Shown: piece after piece, positions 16,945 through 24,925 of the stretch
How the letters are laid out: every line of letters starts with the position of its first letter
Numbering within the stretch: position 1 is the first letter of the stretch
DNA from: Symbiodinium natans
Lineage: Eukaryota > Sar > Dinophyceae > Suessiales > Symbiodiniaceae
Assembly: GCA_905221605.1 (NCBI GenBank)
Contig: CAJNDS010001125.1
Location: 474,106 to 504,105 of the forward strand
DNA length: 30,000 bases
Direction of reading: 5' to 3'
Translations under genes and position numbers: made by a program
Notes under the pieces: generated by a model
What the model saw: the letters and a program-made list of their open reading frames with translations, nothing else
Databases searched by the model: none
What the model was told of the DNA's origin: nothing

Positions 16945-17060
16945 TTTAGGGCTGAGGGCTTAGGGGTTAGGGTTCAGGGTTTGGGGGTAGGGTGGTTTAG
17001 GGTTCTAGGGTTTAGGGTTCTAGTATTCTAGGGTTTTAGGGCTTCGGGTTTAGGATTTGG
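16945..17060 (+). repeat. Degenerate TTTAGGG array
   Basis: G-strand units with TTCTAGGG and TTTGGGGG variants. Confidence 0.75.
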
Positions 17061-17289
17061 TTTAAAGTTTAAGACAGTGTGCCAAGTACACACAAGCTGT
17101 TCCGCAGTTGAGTGCTCAGGATCTTTCAGGGATTCATGTTTCAGGACTGTTCCTACAGCCTAGACGCTGATCCAGAACAGCCCCCCCCCCCCCCTCCCCT
17201 GGCAATTAAACTATGCGCTAAGGGTTCAGGCTGTAAGTTTTCAGGTTAACTACATAATAGGCCCCATTCTCCATAAACCCCACTCAAGC

Positions 17290-17401
17290 CTTTGTGGTGC
17301 TTTACTGTAACTTTAGATCCTTACCTTTTTTGGGTTTATTGGGTTTCTTAGTAAGGCAGCTAAAAATTAAATGTATAGCTACCCTCCTGAGTGCAGCAAA
17401 G
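17290..17401 (+). repeat. Dispersed ~112-base repeat, copy 2
   Basis: Same orientation as the copies at 176 and 29648. Retains the CCTTAC/GTAAGG inverted pair and the AGCTA...TAGCT hairpin. Confidence 0.75.
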
Positions 17402-17437
17402 AAGCCCTAAACCTCCAAGTCCGAGTCCTCCTTGCAG

Positions 17438-17477
17438 GGATCGGGTCTTCTATCCCCAAGATCCCTTTGGCAGCTCG
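17438..17477 (+). CDS. Exon of gene 5
   Basis: Clean borders CTCCTTGCAG and G|GTGAGC. The best-biased frame reads DRVFYPQDPFGSS, while phase with the exon at 17783 favours GSGLLSPRSLWQL. Confidence 0.45.
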
Positions 17478-17782
17478 GTGAGCGGCTTGGCGGAATCGAG
17501 CCCTTAGCCTACGACCCTGTTTAGGGTTTGGGAGCGTTATTCATTGGGTGAGTGCTCGCATACGTAGGATGCATGTCAGGGGCTGGGCAGGAAAGCCCAA
17601 GACCTTGCAAAGCGACGGGAGCACTCGATTCTCCTGCCATGTTGCGGTCACTAGGCCCACATAAGAAGCTTTGAGCAGCCCCAGAAATTTAGGATTCCTT
17701 CTCGCTCACAGTGTCGCAGCCCTCCCTGACACACAACCCCCTAACGTTTGGCAGCCAGTTTTCGGCCCACGTGCGCTTCCAG

Positions 17783-17865
17783 GCACTTTTGCTCGCGCCT
17801 TCATGGGCAATCGGCGCCGAGGGTACAGAACCACCTACTACATGAGACGCTGGGCTGCCTGTTAG
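17783..17865 (+). CDS. Terminal exon of gene 5
   Basis: After GCGCTTCCAG one frame reads TFARAFMGNRRRGYRTTYYM, then RRWAAC and TAG (17863-17865). Another frame ends ...GTEPPTT at a TGA (17843-17845), in phase with the DRVFYPQ reading upstream. Either way the gene ends here. Confidence 0.4.
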
Positions 17866-18004
17866 GATGCCGAGTAATAAATACACCTTTTCATTAAGGT
17901 TAAAAGGGGAGTATAGTTACGATGCAATACCTCGCAGCTACGTTTTTGTCCTAGTTGTGCCTGAAAAGCCGACTGCAATGGCTGCCAATGTCCTTGAGTC
18001 AAGA

Positions 18005-18235
18005 TTTAGGGCTTCGGGTTTAAGCTTTAAGGTTTAGGGTTTGGGGTGTAAGGTCTAGGGTTTAGGGTTTAGGGTTTAGGGTTTAGGGTTTAGGGTTTAG
18101 GGCTTAGAAAATTTGTGCAGTAGTCCTGCTTGGCAACCCTAAACCCTAAACCCTAAACCCTAAACCCTAAACCCTAAACCCTAAACCCTAAACCCTAAAC
18201 CCTAAACCCTAAACCCTAAACCCTAAACCCTAAAG
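18005..18235. repeat. G-strand array then C-strand array
   Basis: TTTAGGG to about 18108, a 27-base loop, then perfect CCCTAAA from 18136. A near-perfect inverted repeat about 100 bases per arm, ending just before the exon at 18250. Only a weak ATG (MAANVLESR, about 17980) lies upstream. Confidence 0.95.
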
Positions 18236-18249
18236 GCACCCCACGCCAG

Positions 18250-18333
18250 CTCTCTCGCGCCCAGAACACCTGCTGCGCGTGGGCTTCTCCGAGGTGTCCA
18301 TCGAGGCGTGGTCTTGGCACGAGCTAACCCTGG
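18250..18333 (+). CDS. Exon of gene 6
   Basis: Reads RPEHLLRVGFSEVSIEAWSW, then HELTL. Strong codon bias. Acceptor ACGCCAG. The donor CTGG|GTTTAG is formed by the telomere-type array. Phase continues perfectly through the next two exons. Family not recognised. Confidence 0.65.
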
Positions 18334-18412
18334 GTTTAGGGTTTAGGGTTTAGGGTTTAGGGTTTAGGGTTTAGGGTTTAGGGTTTAGGGTTTAGGGTTT
18401 AGGGTTTAGGGG
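18334..18412 (+). repeat. TTTAGGG array at intron start
   Basis: About 11 perfect units starting at the splice donor. Confidence 0.95.
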
Positions 18413-18500
18413 TTTTGGAGTACTATGCGTTAATACTTTTTTTGTTTCTGGGTTCCTATGATAGCTACTTATATCTAAAAAGTATATACTATTTTTCCAG

Positions 18501-18514
18501 GGTGTTACTCCAAG
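18501..18514 (+). CDS. 14-base microexon of gene 6
   Basis: GGTGTTACTCCAAG between ATTTTTCCAG and GTAGGG. With the phases on both sides it completes a Gly codon and adds CYSK, then the exon at 18697 starts in frame. Confidence 0.5.
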
Positions 18515-18617
18515 GTAGGGAACTTGTACACCTGCCGGGTGTATTTTGAGCAGTGCTAGCCATTGTCAGGGTTCTTGGTGGCGAAGCTCCACACCCTAAA
18601 GGCCAGAAAAAGCCTAA

Positions 18618-18681
18618 ACCCCAGGAACCCCAAACCCTAGACCCTGAACCTTGAACCCTAAACCCTAAACCCTAAACCCCA
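18618..18681 (-). repeat. CCCTAAA array, frayed left
   Basis: C-strand units with CCCTAGA/CCCTGAA variants on the left. Confidence 0.85.
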
Positions 18682-18696
18682 CTTCTTCTTGCGCAG

Positions 18697-18753
18697 GAGA
18701 GCGACCCGGTGAGGCGCCTGGACATGGATGACCTGCCCGGGGCCCCGTCTACC
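18697..18753 (+). CDS. Exon of gene 6
   Basis: Reads ESDPVRRLDMDDLPGAPST, 19 codons, phase 0. Acceptor CTTGCGCAG, donor ACC|GTAGGG. Confidence 0.6.
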
Positions 18754-18767
18754 GTAGGGGTCGGAAT

Positions 18768-19113
18768 AGGGTTTAGGGTTTAGGGTTTAGGGTTTAGGGT
18801 TTAGGCTTTAGGGTTATTCCCGTAGGGTCCCTTTAGAACTGTACGATAATATCCCCCCAAAACCCTATTCTAATTATTTCACGCCCCTTTATGAAGGCTT
18901 CTCACGTTGCATGAGGGTTCTTCTAGAGTAGGTGAGGGTCTTGCGTTCAGCTTTCAGGTTTGTAGAGTTTAGGTTTTGGGGTTGTTCCAAAGCAGGTGAG
19001 GGTCTTGGGTTCAGGTTCAGGGTTCAGGGGGCAGGGTTTAGGGTTTAGGGTTTAGGGTTTAGGGTTTAGGGTTTAGGGTTTAGGGTTTAGGGTTTAGGGT
19101 TTAGGGTTTAGGG
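18768..19113 (+). repeat. TTTAGGG arrays and a duplicated 24-base motif
   Basis: Arrays at 18768-18815 and 19034-19113. Between them AGTAGGTGAGGGTCTTGCG plus TTCAG (18927-18950) recurs with two differences at 18991-19014. Confidence 0.8.
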
Positions 19114-19138
19114 GGTTTGGGGCTAAGAGCCACTTTAG

Positions 19139-19222
19139 GTTTTGGAGTGCGGTGGTGCTCGAGAAAGCATGGCGCCCGGATTCCGCAGAAGCCCTGAGAT
19201 TCCACATCTCGGAGCCCCGAAG
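19139..19222 (+). CDS. Exon of gene 6
   Basis: Reads FWSAVVLEKAWRPDSAEALR, then FHISEPR. Acceptor CACTTTAG, donor AG|GTTGTG. Its two trailing bases plus the first base of the exon at 19539 give Ser. Phase to 18753 does not match, so a small exon may be missing between. Confidence 0.6.
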
Positions 19223-19258
19223 GTTGTGCCCCTAAGAGCTTCCCTTAATAGACTCCTG

Positions 19259-19491
19259 TTTAGGGTTTAGGGTTTAGGGTTTAGGGTTTAGGGTTTAGGG
19301 AATATGGCCCTTATCTTCCCTTAGAGGATCTATAAACGGGGGTCCCAAGCCCATGGGCACAAACTTAGGGGTCCACAAGGAAGAGTCGCATGAGTCGTAG
19401 CCAAAGTAGAACCCAAATAGTACCCTACATAGGGTTTAGGGTTTAGGGTTTAGGGTTTAGGGTTTAGGGTTTAGGGTTTAGGGTTTAGGGC
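19259..19491 (+). repeat. Two TTTAGGG arrays
   Basis: 19259-19300 and 19431-19491, with a unique non-coding-looking spacer. Confidence 0.9.
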
Positions 19492-19538
19492 CATGTTTTG
19501 TTATCCTCAAAGGGGACCTGCTTGTTGGATCCTCCCAG

Positions 19539-19615
19539 CTGGGAAGCCGCAGCGCAAGAAGCCTGGAAAGATTTCCTGCAGTTTTGCCCGCTGCTCTCCG
19601 CGAACCTTCAAGAAC
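19539..19615 (+). CDS. Exon of gene 6
   Basis: Reads WEAAAQEAWKDFLQFCPLLS, then ANLQEP. Acceptor CCTCCCAG. Phase fits the exon at 19139. The right border is unclear because the frame runs into the C-strand array. Confidence 0.55.
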
Positions 19616-19933
19616 CGAAACCCTAAACCCTAAACCCTAACCCTAAACCCTAAACCCTAAACCCTAAACCCTAAACCCTAAACCCTAAACCCTAAAACCT
19701 TGCTATTTGGGGGTTCTACTTTTTGGGATCCTCCCCGTGACCACGGGGCCGATTTCCTCAACTTTAGGGTTTTAGGGTGTTAGAGTTTTGGGGTTTTTGG
19801 GGCTTTAGGGTTTAGGGTTCTCTCCCCAACTGCCCCCCCCCCTAAACCCTAAACCCTAAACCCTAAACCCTAAACCCTAAACCCTAAACCCTAAACCCTA
19901 AACCCTAAACCCTAAACCCTAAACCCTAAACCC
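19616..19933. repeat. C-strand, G-strand, C-strand arrays
   Basis: CCCTAAA at 19616-19698, degenerate TTTAGGG/TTTTAGGG at 19763-19820, perfect CCCTAAA at 19842-19933. Confidence 0.9.
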
Positions 19934-19942
19934 CCCTCCCAG

Positions 19943-20014
19943 GGCCGAAGCGCCTCTTCCCCGACGGTTGGCAGCCGTGGGTGGCTGCGGTGTCGGGGCC
20001 TTACCTTACTGTTG
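19943..20014 (+). CDS. Exon of gene 6
   Basis: Reads PKRLFPDGWQPWVAAVSGPY, then LTV. Acceptor CCTCCCAG. The donor G|GTCAGT lies inside the left terminal repeat of the element at 20005-20196. Confidence 0.6.
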
Positions 20015-20196
20015 GTCAGTGGGGAGGGAATGAGGTACCCTATAGAATCCCCTAAAGGGTACACCTAATAGGGCTTAGAAAAGTGTACCCTATATTATAC
20101 CCTTTAAGGGATACACTTTTCTAAGCCCTTAAAGGGTATGTAGAGGGGGATACAGGGTACCTCATTCCCTCATTCCCTCAACTAACCAACAGTAAG
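20005..20196 (+). mobile_element. Family-1 palindromic element acting as an intron (introner candidate)
   Basis: 192 bases. Left end CTTACTGTTGGTCAGT and right end ACTAACCAACAGTAAG are inverted repeats. Pairing continues through GAGGGAATGAGGTACCCT and almost to the centre (20090-20115). No coding capacity. A GT donor (20015) and AG acceptor (20191-20192) inside the termini would remove 178 bases and keep the frame open. Confidence 0.75.
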
Positions 20197-20315
20197 TTTC
20201 CAGGCTTCTGGCTCCCCTAAGCTTGTACCCCTTGGGCTTGTTGAGGCTTCTAAGAAGATCCTCCAAGAGGAATCTAAAGGCCATAGTAGGAGTTTCTTAA
20301 AGGGAAGGGTTGGTG
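20193..20315 (+). CDS. Exon of gene 6 (Lys/Ser-rich)
   Basis: From TAAGTTTCC reads SFQASGSPKLVPLGLVEASK, then KILQEESKGHSRSFLKGRV, open for 40 codons in the phase left by the exon at 19943. Telomere-like donor (GTG|GTTTAG). A later acceptor (TTTCCAG, 20203) in the same phase would give a stop after FWLP, which supports the earlier one. Confidence 0.5.
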
Positions 20316-20360
20316 GTTTAGGGTTTAGGGTTCAGGGAGCTGATAGGGGTACCAGCTCAG

Positions 20361-20395
20361 GGGTCCGATTTCCGTGGATGTGGAGGGTCGCCGTG
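20361..20395 (+). CDS. Short exon of gene 6
   Basis: Reads VRFPWMWRVAV with phases matching both neighbours. Acceptor CAGCTCAG, donor GTG|GTTTGG. Confidence 0.4.
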
Positions 20396-20541
20396 GTTTG
20401 GGGGGTGGGAGGGGGGAGGGTGTGCGTAAACCTATGGCACTACGTCCTGGGCCCTACACCCTAAACCCCTAAACCCATGACACTCAATTCACAAAGGACC
20501 AGTTGAAAGTTGTTAGTTCGGGTTCTGGGTCCGGGTTTCAG

Positions 20542-20595
20542 TGTGAGTGCTTCGGTTTGGTGATCCTCCTCTGGGCTTGCCTGGCTCGTGTTTAA
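20542..20595 (+). CDS. Terminal exon of gene 6, hydrophobic tail
   Basis: After GGGTTTCAG reads CECFGLVILLWACLARV and TAA (20593-20595). The hydrophobic run could be a C-terminal membrane anchor. Phase 0 fits the preceding exon. Confidence 0.5.
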   Translation, partial: CECFGLVILLWACLARV

Positions 20596-21401
20596 ACTCT
20601 AAGGTTTTTAGTAGCGTTCTGGGTCTAGGATTGCTCGTTCGTAGCCAAGTTCAGTCGAATTGCATTCACAAGGCCACGCGCGGTCCTCGGTTGAGCCGAG
20701 AACCCCAAACCTTGATAGTTAAAGGTTAACGGGTTGAGGTTGCCAAGGCTCAGATGCAGGGATTCTTGAGTACAGGTTCTGCACACGCCGTACACGCCAA
20801 GGTCAACTGCACCGACATGTGCAGATCGCAGCCGCTTGGGCGCGTTTGAGCAAGCAGGGTATGAAAATGCAGAGATCTTGTGGCGGGGATGGTTTGAATA
20901 TGCTTTTGAGTCGGCTGTCCCCAAAATGGACAAGAGGGGGCGGGAGGGTATTGCTTCGCTGTTGACGACATCAGTCTCGCCGCATGAAAGTTTCCTGTGC
21001 CAAGCAGGGGTTGCAGGTGGGGAAACCGGGCACGGTTTATGGGAACCGGCTGAGTCGACTCTCGAGCGCGGTTGACTGGTGGAATCTTGCTAGATGCCCA
21101 TTGGCTGTAGACATTCTTTTCGTTCTCCATCGGGCTTGGCGCAAAAGCGCAAGGCTGGGTTGTTGTCAAGTTCTTCTCTGACATAAGCCGAAGTTCAGGT
21201 TTCATTTTATCGTGCCATCGAAGGGCCTCTTAGACATGTTCGATGTGCCGAGTGCCAGGTCGGACACCAAGTCGGAGATGACTCTATGCCAGATTGCATG
21301 CCCTTGGCTCGGCACGCGAAGGAAACATGGGCATGCTGAGCATGAGCCGTGAGTGTGAGGTGCCAGGTCCAGGCAGAAAGAATACCGCAGTTCACCCCAA
21401 G
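20596..21401. other. Repeat-free unique stretch; 5' part of gene 7 unresolved
   Basis: The longest stretch without telomere-type units. It holds a 79-codon + ORF (20836-21075, with AGYENAEILWRGWFEYAF) and a 151-codon - ORF (20750-21205). Neither shows clear bias. MFDVPSARSDTKSEMTLCQI from 21238 is a possible ATG-led exon with better bias. Confidence 0.35.
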
Positions 21402-21525
21402 GCTTGGAGAACTGCGTCGGGCCGGACAACGAGACCGCAACCACCACCACAACTGCCGGCGACGACAGCGACAACGAGACCACCACCGCAGAAGACAGCG
21501 ACAACGAGACGACAACTACAGAGAA
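21402..21525 (+). CDS. Thr-rich acidic linker exon of gene 7
   Basis: Reads LENCVGPDNETATTTTTAGD, then a duplicated DSDNETTT block. Three DNET sites could carry N-glycans and the Thr runs O-glycans, as in mucin-like stalks. Acceptor CCCCAAG, donor probably GC. A second frame is also open and very basic (Arg/Gln/His), a shadow of the repeat. Confidence 0.55.
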
Positions 21526-21636
21526 GCTTACTTAGCCAAGAGTTGAACTTAAGGCCTTTTTGGGTTTCCTGATTTAGTAGGACGAACCAAGTTTGGGGCC
21601 TCTTTTTCCTTTCAAGTCCTGGAAGATGTAAGGAAG

Positions 21637-21702
21637 TCAACCATGACCTCCACCATGACCACCACCACAACGTCTACCGCCATGGCCTCAGCCCCATGTG
21701 GA
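21637..21702 (+). CDS. Thr-rich linker exon of gene 7
   Basis: Reads STMTSTMTTTTTSTAMASAP, then CG, 22 codons, phase 0. Continues the mucin-like stalk. Acceptor GGAAG is weak; donor GGA|GTCTTA. Confidence 0.55.
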
Positions 21703-21704
21703 GT

Positions 21705-21905
21705 CTTAGGGTTTAGGGTTTAGGGTTTAGGGTTTAGGGTTTAGGGTTTAGGGTTGCGGGGGTACCCGTCTAGAACCATCAAGAAGCTCCCGTGTCTGTC
21801 TGCTGCGCGCCTGCCAGGTCGTCCTTGTTTTAGGTAGGGTTTAGGGTTTAGGGTCCTAGACCCCCTAAACCCTCAACCCTAAACCTAAAACCCTGAACCC
21901 TAAAA
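21705..21905. repeat. TTTAGGG arrays, then short CCCTAAA run
   Basis: 21705-21757 and 21836-21855 G strand, 21860-21905 C strand. Between them 21774-21817 (NHQEAPVSVCCAPA) is a possible extra exon. Confidence 0.8.
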
Positions 21906-21928
21906 CCACCAACTCCAAAGAACCTGAG

Positions 21929-22016
21929 GTTGAAAATACCACCACCACTGCCACCGTCACGTCCACGACCACGACAACCCTGCCCCCCCCTCCAGTACGG
22001 CTGGTGGCCCTGTCAG
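21929..22016 (+). CDS. Thr linker plus start of SRCR domain (gene 7)
   Basis: Reads VENTTTTATVTSTTTTTLPP, then PPVRLVALS. VRLV is the classic first strand of scavenger receptor Cys-rich domains. A GC donor (GCAGGT) gives the phase for the next exon. The stronger-looking GTGAGG four bases later would break it. Confidence 0.75.
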
Positions 22017-22283
22017 GCAGGTGAGGGGCGGTCTACAGGAATTTTGTAGGGCTTGTGGATATAGGGTTTCTAGGGATTTTGTAGGGTCTACAAGGATTTG
22101 GTAAGGGCTTCCAGTTACAGCTTGGAGTTGTAGGGTTTACAGTAATTAGGCCTCCAGCGGTTTAGCTGAGAACACCAGGTGTCTGTGGTGGTTCGGAGGC
22201 ATGTGCGTTGATTGGCTGCAGGCAAGAGCATACAGCAAATCTCTGGATGTTCCGCGTTGATCCATGTTGACCCCGCTGGAACG

Positions 22284-22303
22284 TAAACCCTAAACCCTAA
22301 ACC

Positions 22304-22342
<39 letters not shown>

Positions 22343-22408
22343 ACCCTAAACCCTACACCCTACACCCTACACCCTAAACCCTGAACCCTGAACCCTAAAC
22401 CCTAAACA
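22284..22408 (-). repeat. C-strand array with homogenised variant blocks
   Basis: About seven CCCTCAA units, then CCCTACA units, then CCCTGAA/CCCTAAA. Each variant sits in its own run. Confidence 0.95.
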
Positions 22409-22422
22409 TACCCCGCCTGCAG

Positions 22423-22457
22423 GCGACATCTTCAACGTGGGAGATCCGCTTCCCGAG
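22423..22457 (+). CDS. SRCR exon 2 (gene 7)
   Basis: Reads DIFNVGDPLPE after CCTGCAG. In phase with both neighbours if a GC donor (GAG|GCTGCC) is used. An insertion between VRLV and GRVEV, variable in SRCR domains. Confidence 0.55.
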
Positions 22458-22507
22458 GCTGCCCAGAGATTTAGGGTTTGGGGGGTTTTTTTGGGTACCC
22501 TAAAGCC

Positions 22508-22586
22508 AAAACCCTAAACCCTAAACCCTAAACCCTAAACCCTAAACCCTAAACCCTAAACCCCAAACCCCAAACCCTAAACCCAA
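22508..22586 (-). repeat. CCCTAAA array
   Basis: C-strand units ending with CCCCAAA variants. Confidence 0.95.
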
Positions 22587-22799
22587 AGGGGTTTTGTGGT
22601 TTCGGCTTGTTTTCCTGGGCTTGTTGCTTGGTTCCCAGGCCCTGGAACCCCCTTGGAGCATCCTGCGCCCGAAATAGCCGCGTGCTCTGGGGCCCAGGTC
22701 AACCCTCAACCCCTAAGCCCTACCTCCTGAATGCAAGAACCCCTAAAACCATCTTGAAAAACAACCTCCCCAAACCCTAAACCCCTTAAACCACGGAGT

Positions 22800-23210
22800 C
22801 CTGAGACAATATGGCAGAGGTTTCTACCGTGTACAGAATTTTACCATGACCAAACTCCACACTATACGACAAAGTCTACAGTATACGAATGTACTATACT
22901 GCAACATACCATACACTATAACACACCATCTTTCACGAGAGTACACTCTGAGATGCCAGTATACTTCAACTCTAAAATATCGACAGTTTACCGATTCTAT
23001 TTTCAAATACTATAGTTCACGACAATGCACATATTCTCATTTACAAAACGGCGCAGAACACAATGTGTTATATTATGCTGTAATATACTTATGCTTACAT
23101 ATACCATTACTAAAACGCACTATCACCTTAAAATGTACGTTCTTCTGTAACTATGAAAACCACAGTACAATTTTTGCCACAGGATGTAACAACCCCTTAA
23201 CCCCTAGACC
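22800..23210. other. AT-rich island in an SRCR intron
   Basis: Markedly AT-rich, free of telomere-type units, open for 127 codons on + (22846-23229) but with no recognisable protein. Tyr/Thr/His-rich translation suggests chance openness or a decayed insertion. Confidence 0.5.
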
Positions 23211-23255
23211 TAGACCGGTCAACCCTTAAACCCTTAGCCCCTCACAACCCCTTAA

Positions 23256-23398
23256 ACCCTACCCTAAACCCTAAAGCCCCCTAGCCCTAAACCCTAAACC
23301 CTAAAACCCTGAACCCTAAACCCTAAACCCTAAACCCTAAACCCTAAACCCTAAACCCTAAACCCTAAACCCTAAACCCTAAACCCTAAACCCCAAAT
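23256..23398 (-). repeat. CCCTAAA array
   Basis: About 18 units upstream of the exon at 23416. Confidence 0.95.
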
Positions 23399-23415
23399 CA
23401 GCTCGGCCCGGGCAG

Positions 23416-23469
23416 GCTGGTTTCGTTTCCGGCCGCGTCGAGGTCTTCTACAACAACCACTGGGGAACC
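23416..23469 (+). CDS. SRCR exon 3 (gene 7)
   Basis: Reads AGFVSGRVEVFYNNHWGT. GRVEVFYNNxWGT is the SRCR signature before the first conserved Cys. A GC donor (ACC|GCGCCT) joins it exactly to VCKDGF of the next exon. Confidence 0.85.
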
Positions 23470-23482
23470 GCGCCTTGGCGAA

Positions 23483-23599
23483 GGGTTTAGGGTTTAGGGT
23501 TTAGGGTTTAGGGTTTAGGGTTTAGGGTTTAGGGTTTAGGGTTTAGGGTTTAGGGTTTAGGGTTTAGGGTTTACGGTTCAGGGTTCAGGGTTTAGGGTC
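23483..23599 (+). repeat. TTTAGGG array
   Basis: About 14 perfect G-strand units, then TTCAGGG variants. Confidence 0.95.
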
Positions 23600-23631
23600 A
23601 CCATGGAACCCACAGTGGAAGTCGGGGCAAG

Positions 23632-23695
23632 GTTTGCAAAGATGGCTTCAACGACGTCGAGGCGCAGGTGGTGTGCAACGAGTTGGGCCTCGCAG
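23632..23695 (+). CDS. SRCR exon 4 (gene 7)
   Basis: Reads VCKDGFNDVEAQVVCNELGL, then A. It carries the conserved Cys pair of VC-x-DG and VVC-xx-LG. Acceptor GGGCAAG, GC donor (GCAG|GCTCCG). Confidence 0.85.
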
Positions 23696-23744
23696 GCTCC
23701 GATGGGTGTAGCGGTGTGCGTGTTTTTGTTGTTGCACTAACGGG

Positions 23745-23942
23745 TTTAGGCTTTAGGGTTTGGGGTTTGGTGTTTGGGGTTTGGGGTTTAGGGTTTAGGG
23801 CCACTAGCATCTGATTTTATATCTTTGTTGCGCTAGGTTCTTGTATCTACCATGTATTTTAAAATTACTGTAGAGGTGCATGCTGTTGGAGTTAACAACG
23901 TATTCTACTTTGGAGGGTTTAGGGTTTAGGGTTTAGGGTTTA
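23745..23942 (+). repeat. Short TTTGGGG/TTTAGGG runs
   Basis: Runs at 23745-23800 and 23912-23942, with a unique spacer lacking an exon. Unique non-coding-looking DNA follows to 24109. Confidence 0.8.
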
Positions 23943-24109
23943 CCTTCAGATGGCTGTGACTCGGTTTTGAACTCGGCAGTGTAGCAGTCGAGCCTCATGA
24001 GCATCAGCCGCGCACGATGCAAGCTCCAGACTCAACCCCAGAACATCTTAGACTCTAGCGCAACTGTAGCCCTGCACCCTCAACCCCCAAAGCCTATCAC
24101 CCCCTAAAC

Positions 24110-24218
24110 CCAAAACCCAAAACCCTAAACCCGAAACCCTACACCCTACACCCTACACCCTAAACCCTAAACCCTAAACCCTAAACCCTAAACCCTAAAC
24201 CCTAAACCCGAAACCCCC
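24110..24218 (-). repeat. CCCTAAA array with CCCTACA block
   Basis: Three successive CCCTACA units, then perfect CCCTAAA. Confidence 0.95.
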
Positions 24219-24229
24219 CCTTGGGCCAG

Positions 24230-24288
24230 GAACCTGGGGTCGGTACGACAGCTCTGCGCAGGCTGGCATGCCGGGCTCGGAGGACAGG
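24230..24288 (+). CDS. SRCR exon 5 (gene 7)
   Basis: Reads TWGRYDSSAQAGMPGSEDR, the loop before the IWLDD strand. Acceptor TGGGCCAG, donor AGG|GTGGGG. Phase agrees on both sides. Confidence 0.8.
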
Positions 24289-24295
24289 GTGGGGG

Positions 24296-24400
24296 GGTTT
24301 GGGGTTTAAGGTTTAGGGTTTAGGGTTTGGGGTTTAGGGTTTGGGGTTTAGGGTTTCGGGTTTGGGGTTTAGGGTTTAGGGTTTGGGGTTTAGAATAAGG
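24296..24400 (+). repeat. TTTAGGG/TTTGGGG array
   Basis: G-strand mixed units at the intron start. Confidence 0.9.
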
Positions 24401-24499
24401 GGTTTAAGGCTTTGGGCTTAGGGTTTGGAATTTACGTGTGGGCTTAGGATGAGGGGTTGGGGTTCGGGGATTAGGTGGCTTAGGGGCCTCTCCTGAATA

Positions 24500-24690
24500 C
24501 AAGAGCACGAAGACTTATTATCATTGTGATTACTATTTTTTCTTCTTCGTCTTAATATTAATATTCTCAGCATTGTTATTATTACTATAAACCAGTAGTT
24601 TTAGAATGCTTATCATTCTTCTCTTCTTATTGTCATCATCAGCGTCATCTCCTTATCCCCTGAGAATCCCCATTTCTAGAGAGCATCGTC
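24500..24690. other. AT/TTC-rich low-complexity stretch
   Basis: Runs of ATTATT and TTCTTC type with no coding signal, inside the intron before 24730. Confidence 0.6.
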
Positions 24691-24729
24691 CTAAAACCTA
24701 CACCCCAAAAGGAAGCGCAAAGCCTCCAG

Positions 24730-24766
24730 GAGCAAACCATCTGGCTCGATGACCTCGACTGCCAAG
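24730..24766 (+). CDS. SRCR exon 6 (gene 7)
   Basis: Reads EQTIWLDDLDCQ plus one base of Gly. IWLDD-x-x-C-x-G is the most conserved SRCR block. Acceptor GCCTCCAG, donor G|GTGCCA. Confidence 0.9.
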
Positions 24767-24828
24767 GTGCCACAAACTAGGGCTTGTGGCGGAGAATACC
24801 AACCTCAAACCCTAGGCCCCCTAGCTCG

Positions 24829-24925
24829 GGTTTAGGGTTAGGGTTTAGGCCTTAGGGTTTGGGGTTTGGGGTTTAGGGTTTAGAGTTTAGGGTTTAGGGT
24901 TTGGGGTTTAGGGTTTAGGGATTAG
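24829..24925 (+). repeat. TTTAGGG/TTTGGGG array
   Basis: G-strand mixed units. Confidence 0.9.

Noticed and set aside
18925-18929. 5-base microexon AGTAG
   Set aside because: It would repair the phase between 18753 and 19139, but a 5-base match with common borders is too likely by chance. Kept only as a note.
20750-21205. 151-codon reverse-strand ORF, the longest in the window
   Set aside because: No exon-like codon bias, no recognisable motif, and every supported exon is on the + strand. It also overlaps a competing + ORF.
21349-21546. Basic Arg/Gln-rich reading of the Thr exon
   Set aside because: The shifted frame of an ACC/GAC repeat is automatically rich in Arg, Gln and His. The Thr/Asp frame fits the SRCR-linked linkers.
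22846-23229. 127-codon + ORF as a gene
   Set aside because: It lies in an AT-rich island inside an intron of the SRCR gene. Its composition is unlike any exon here and no domain is visible.
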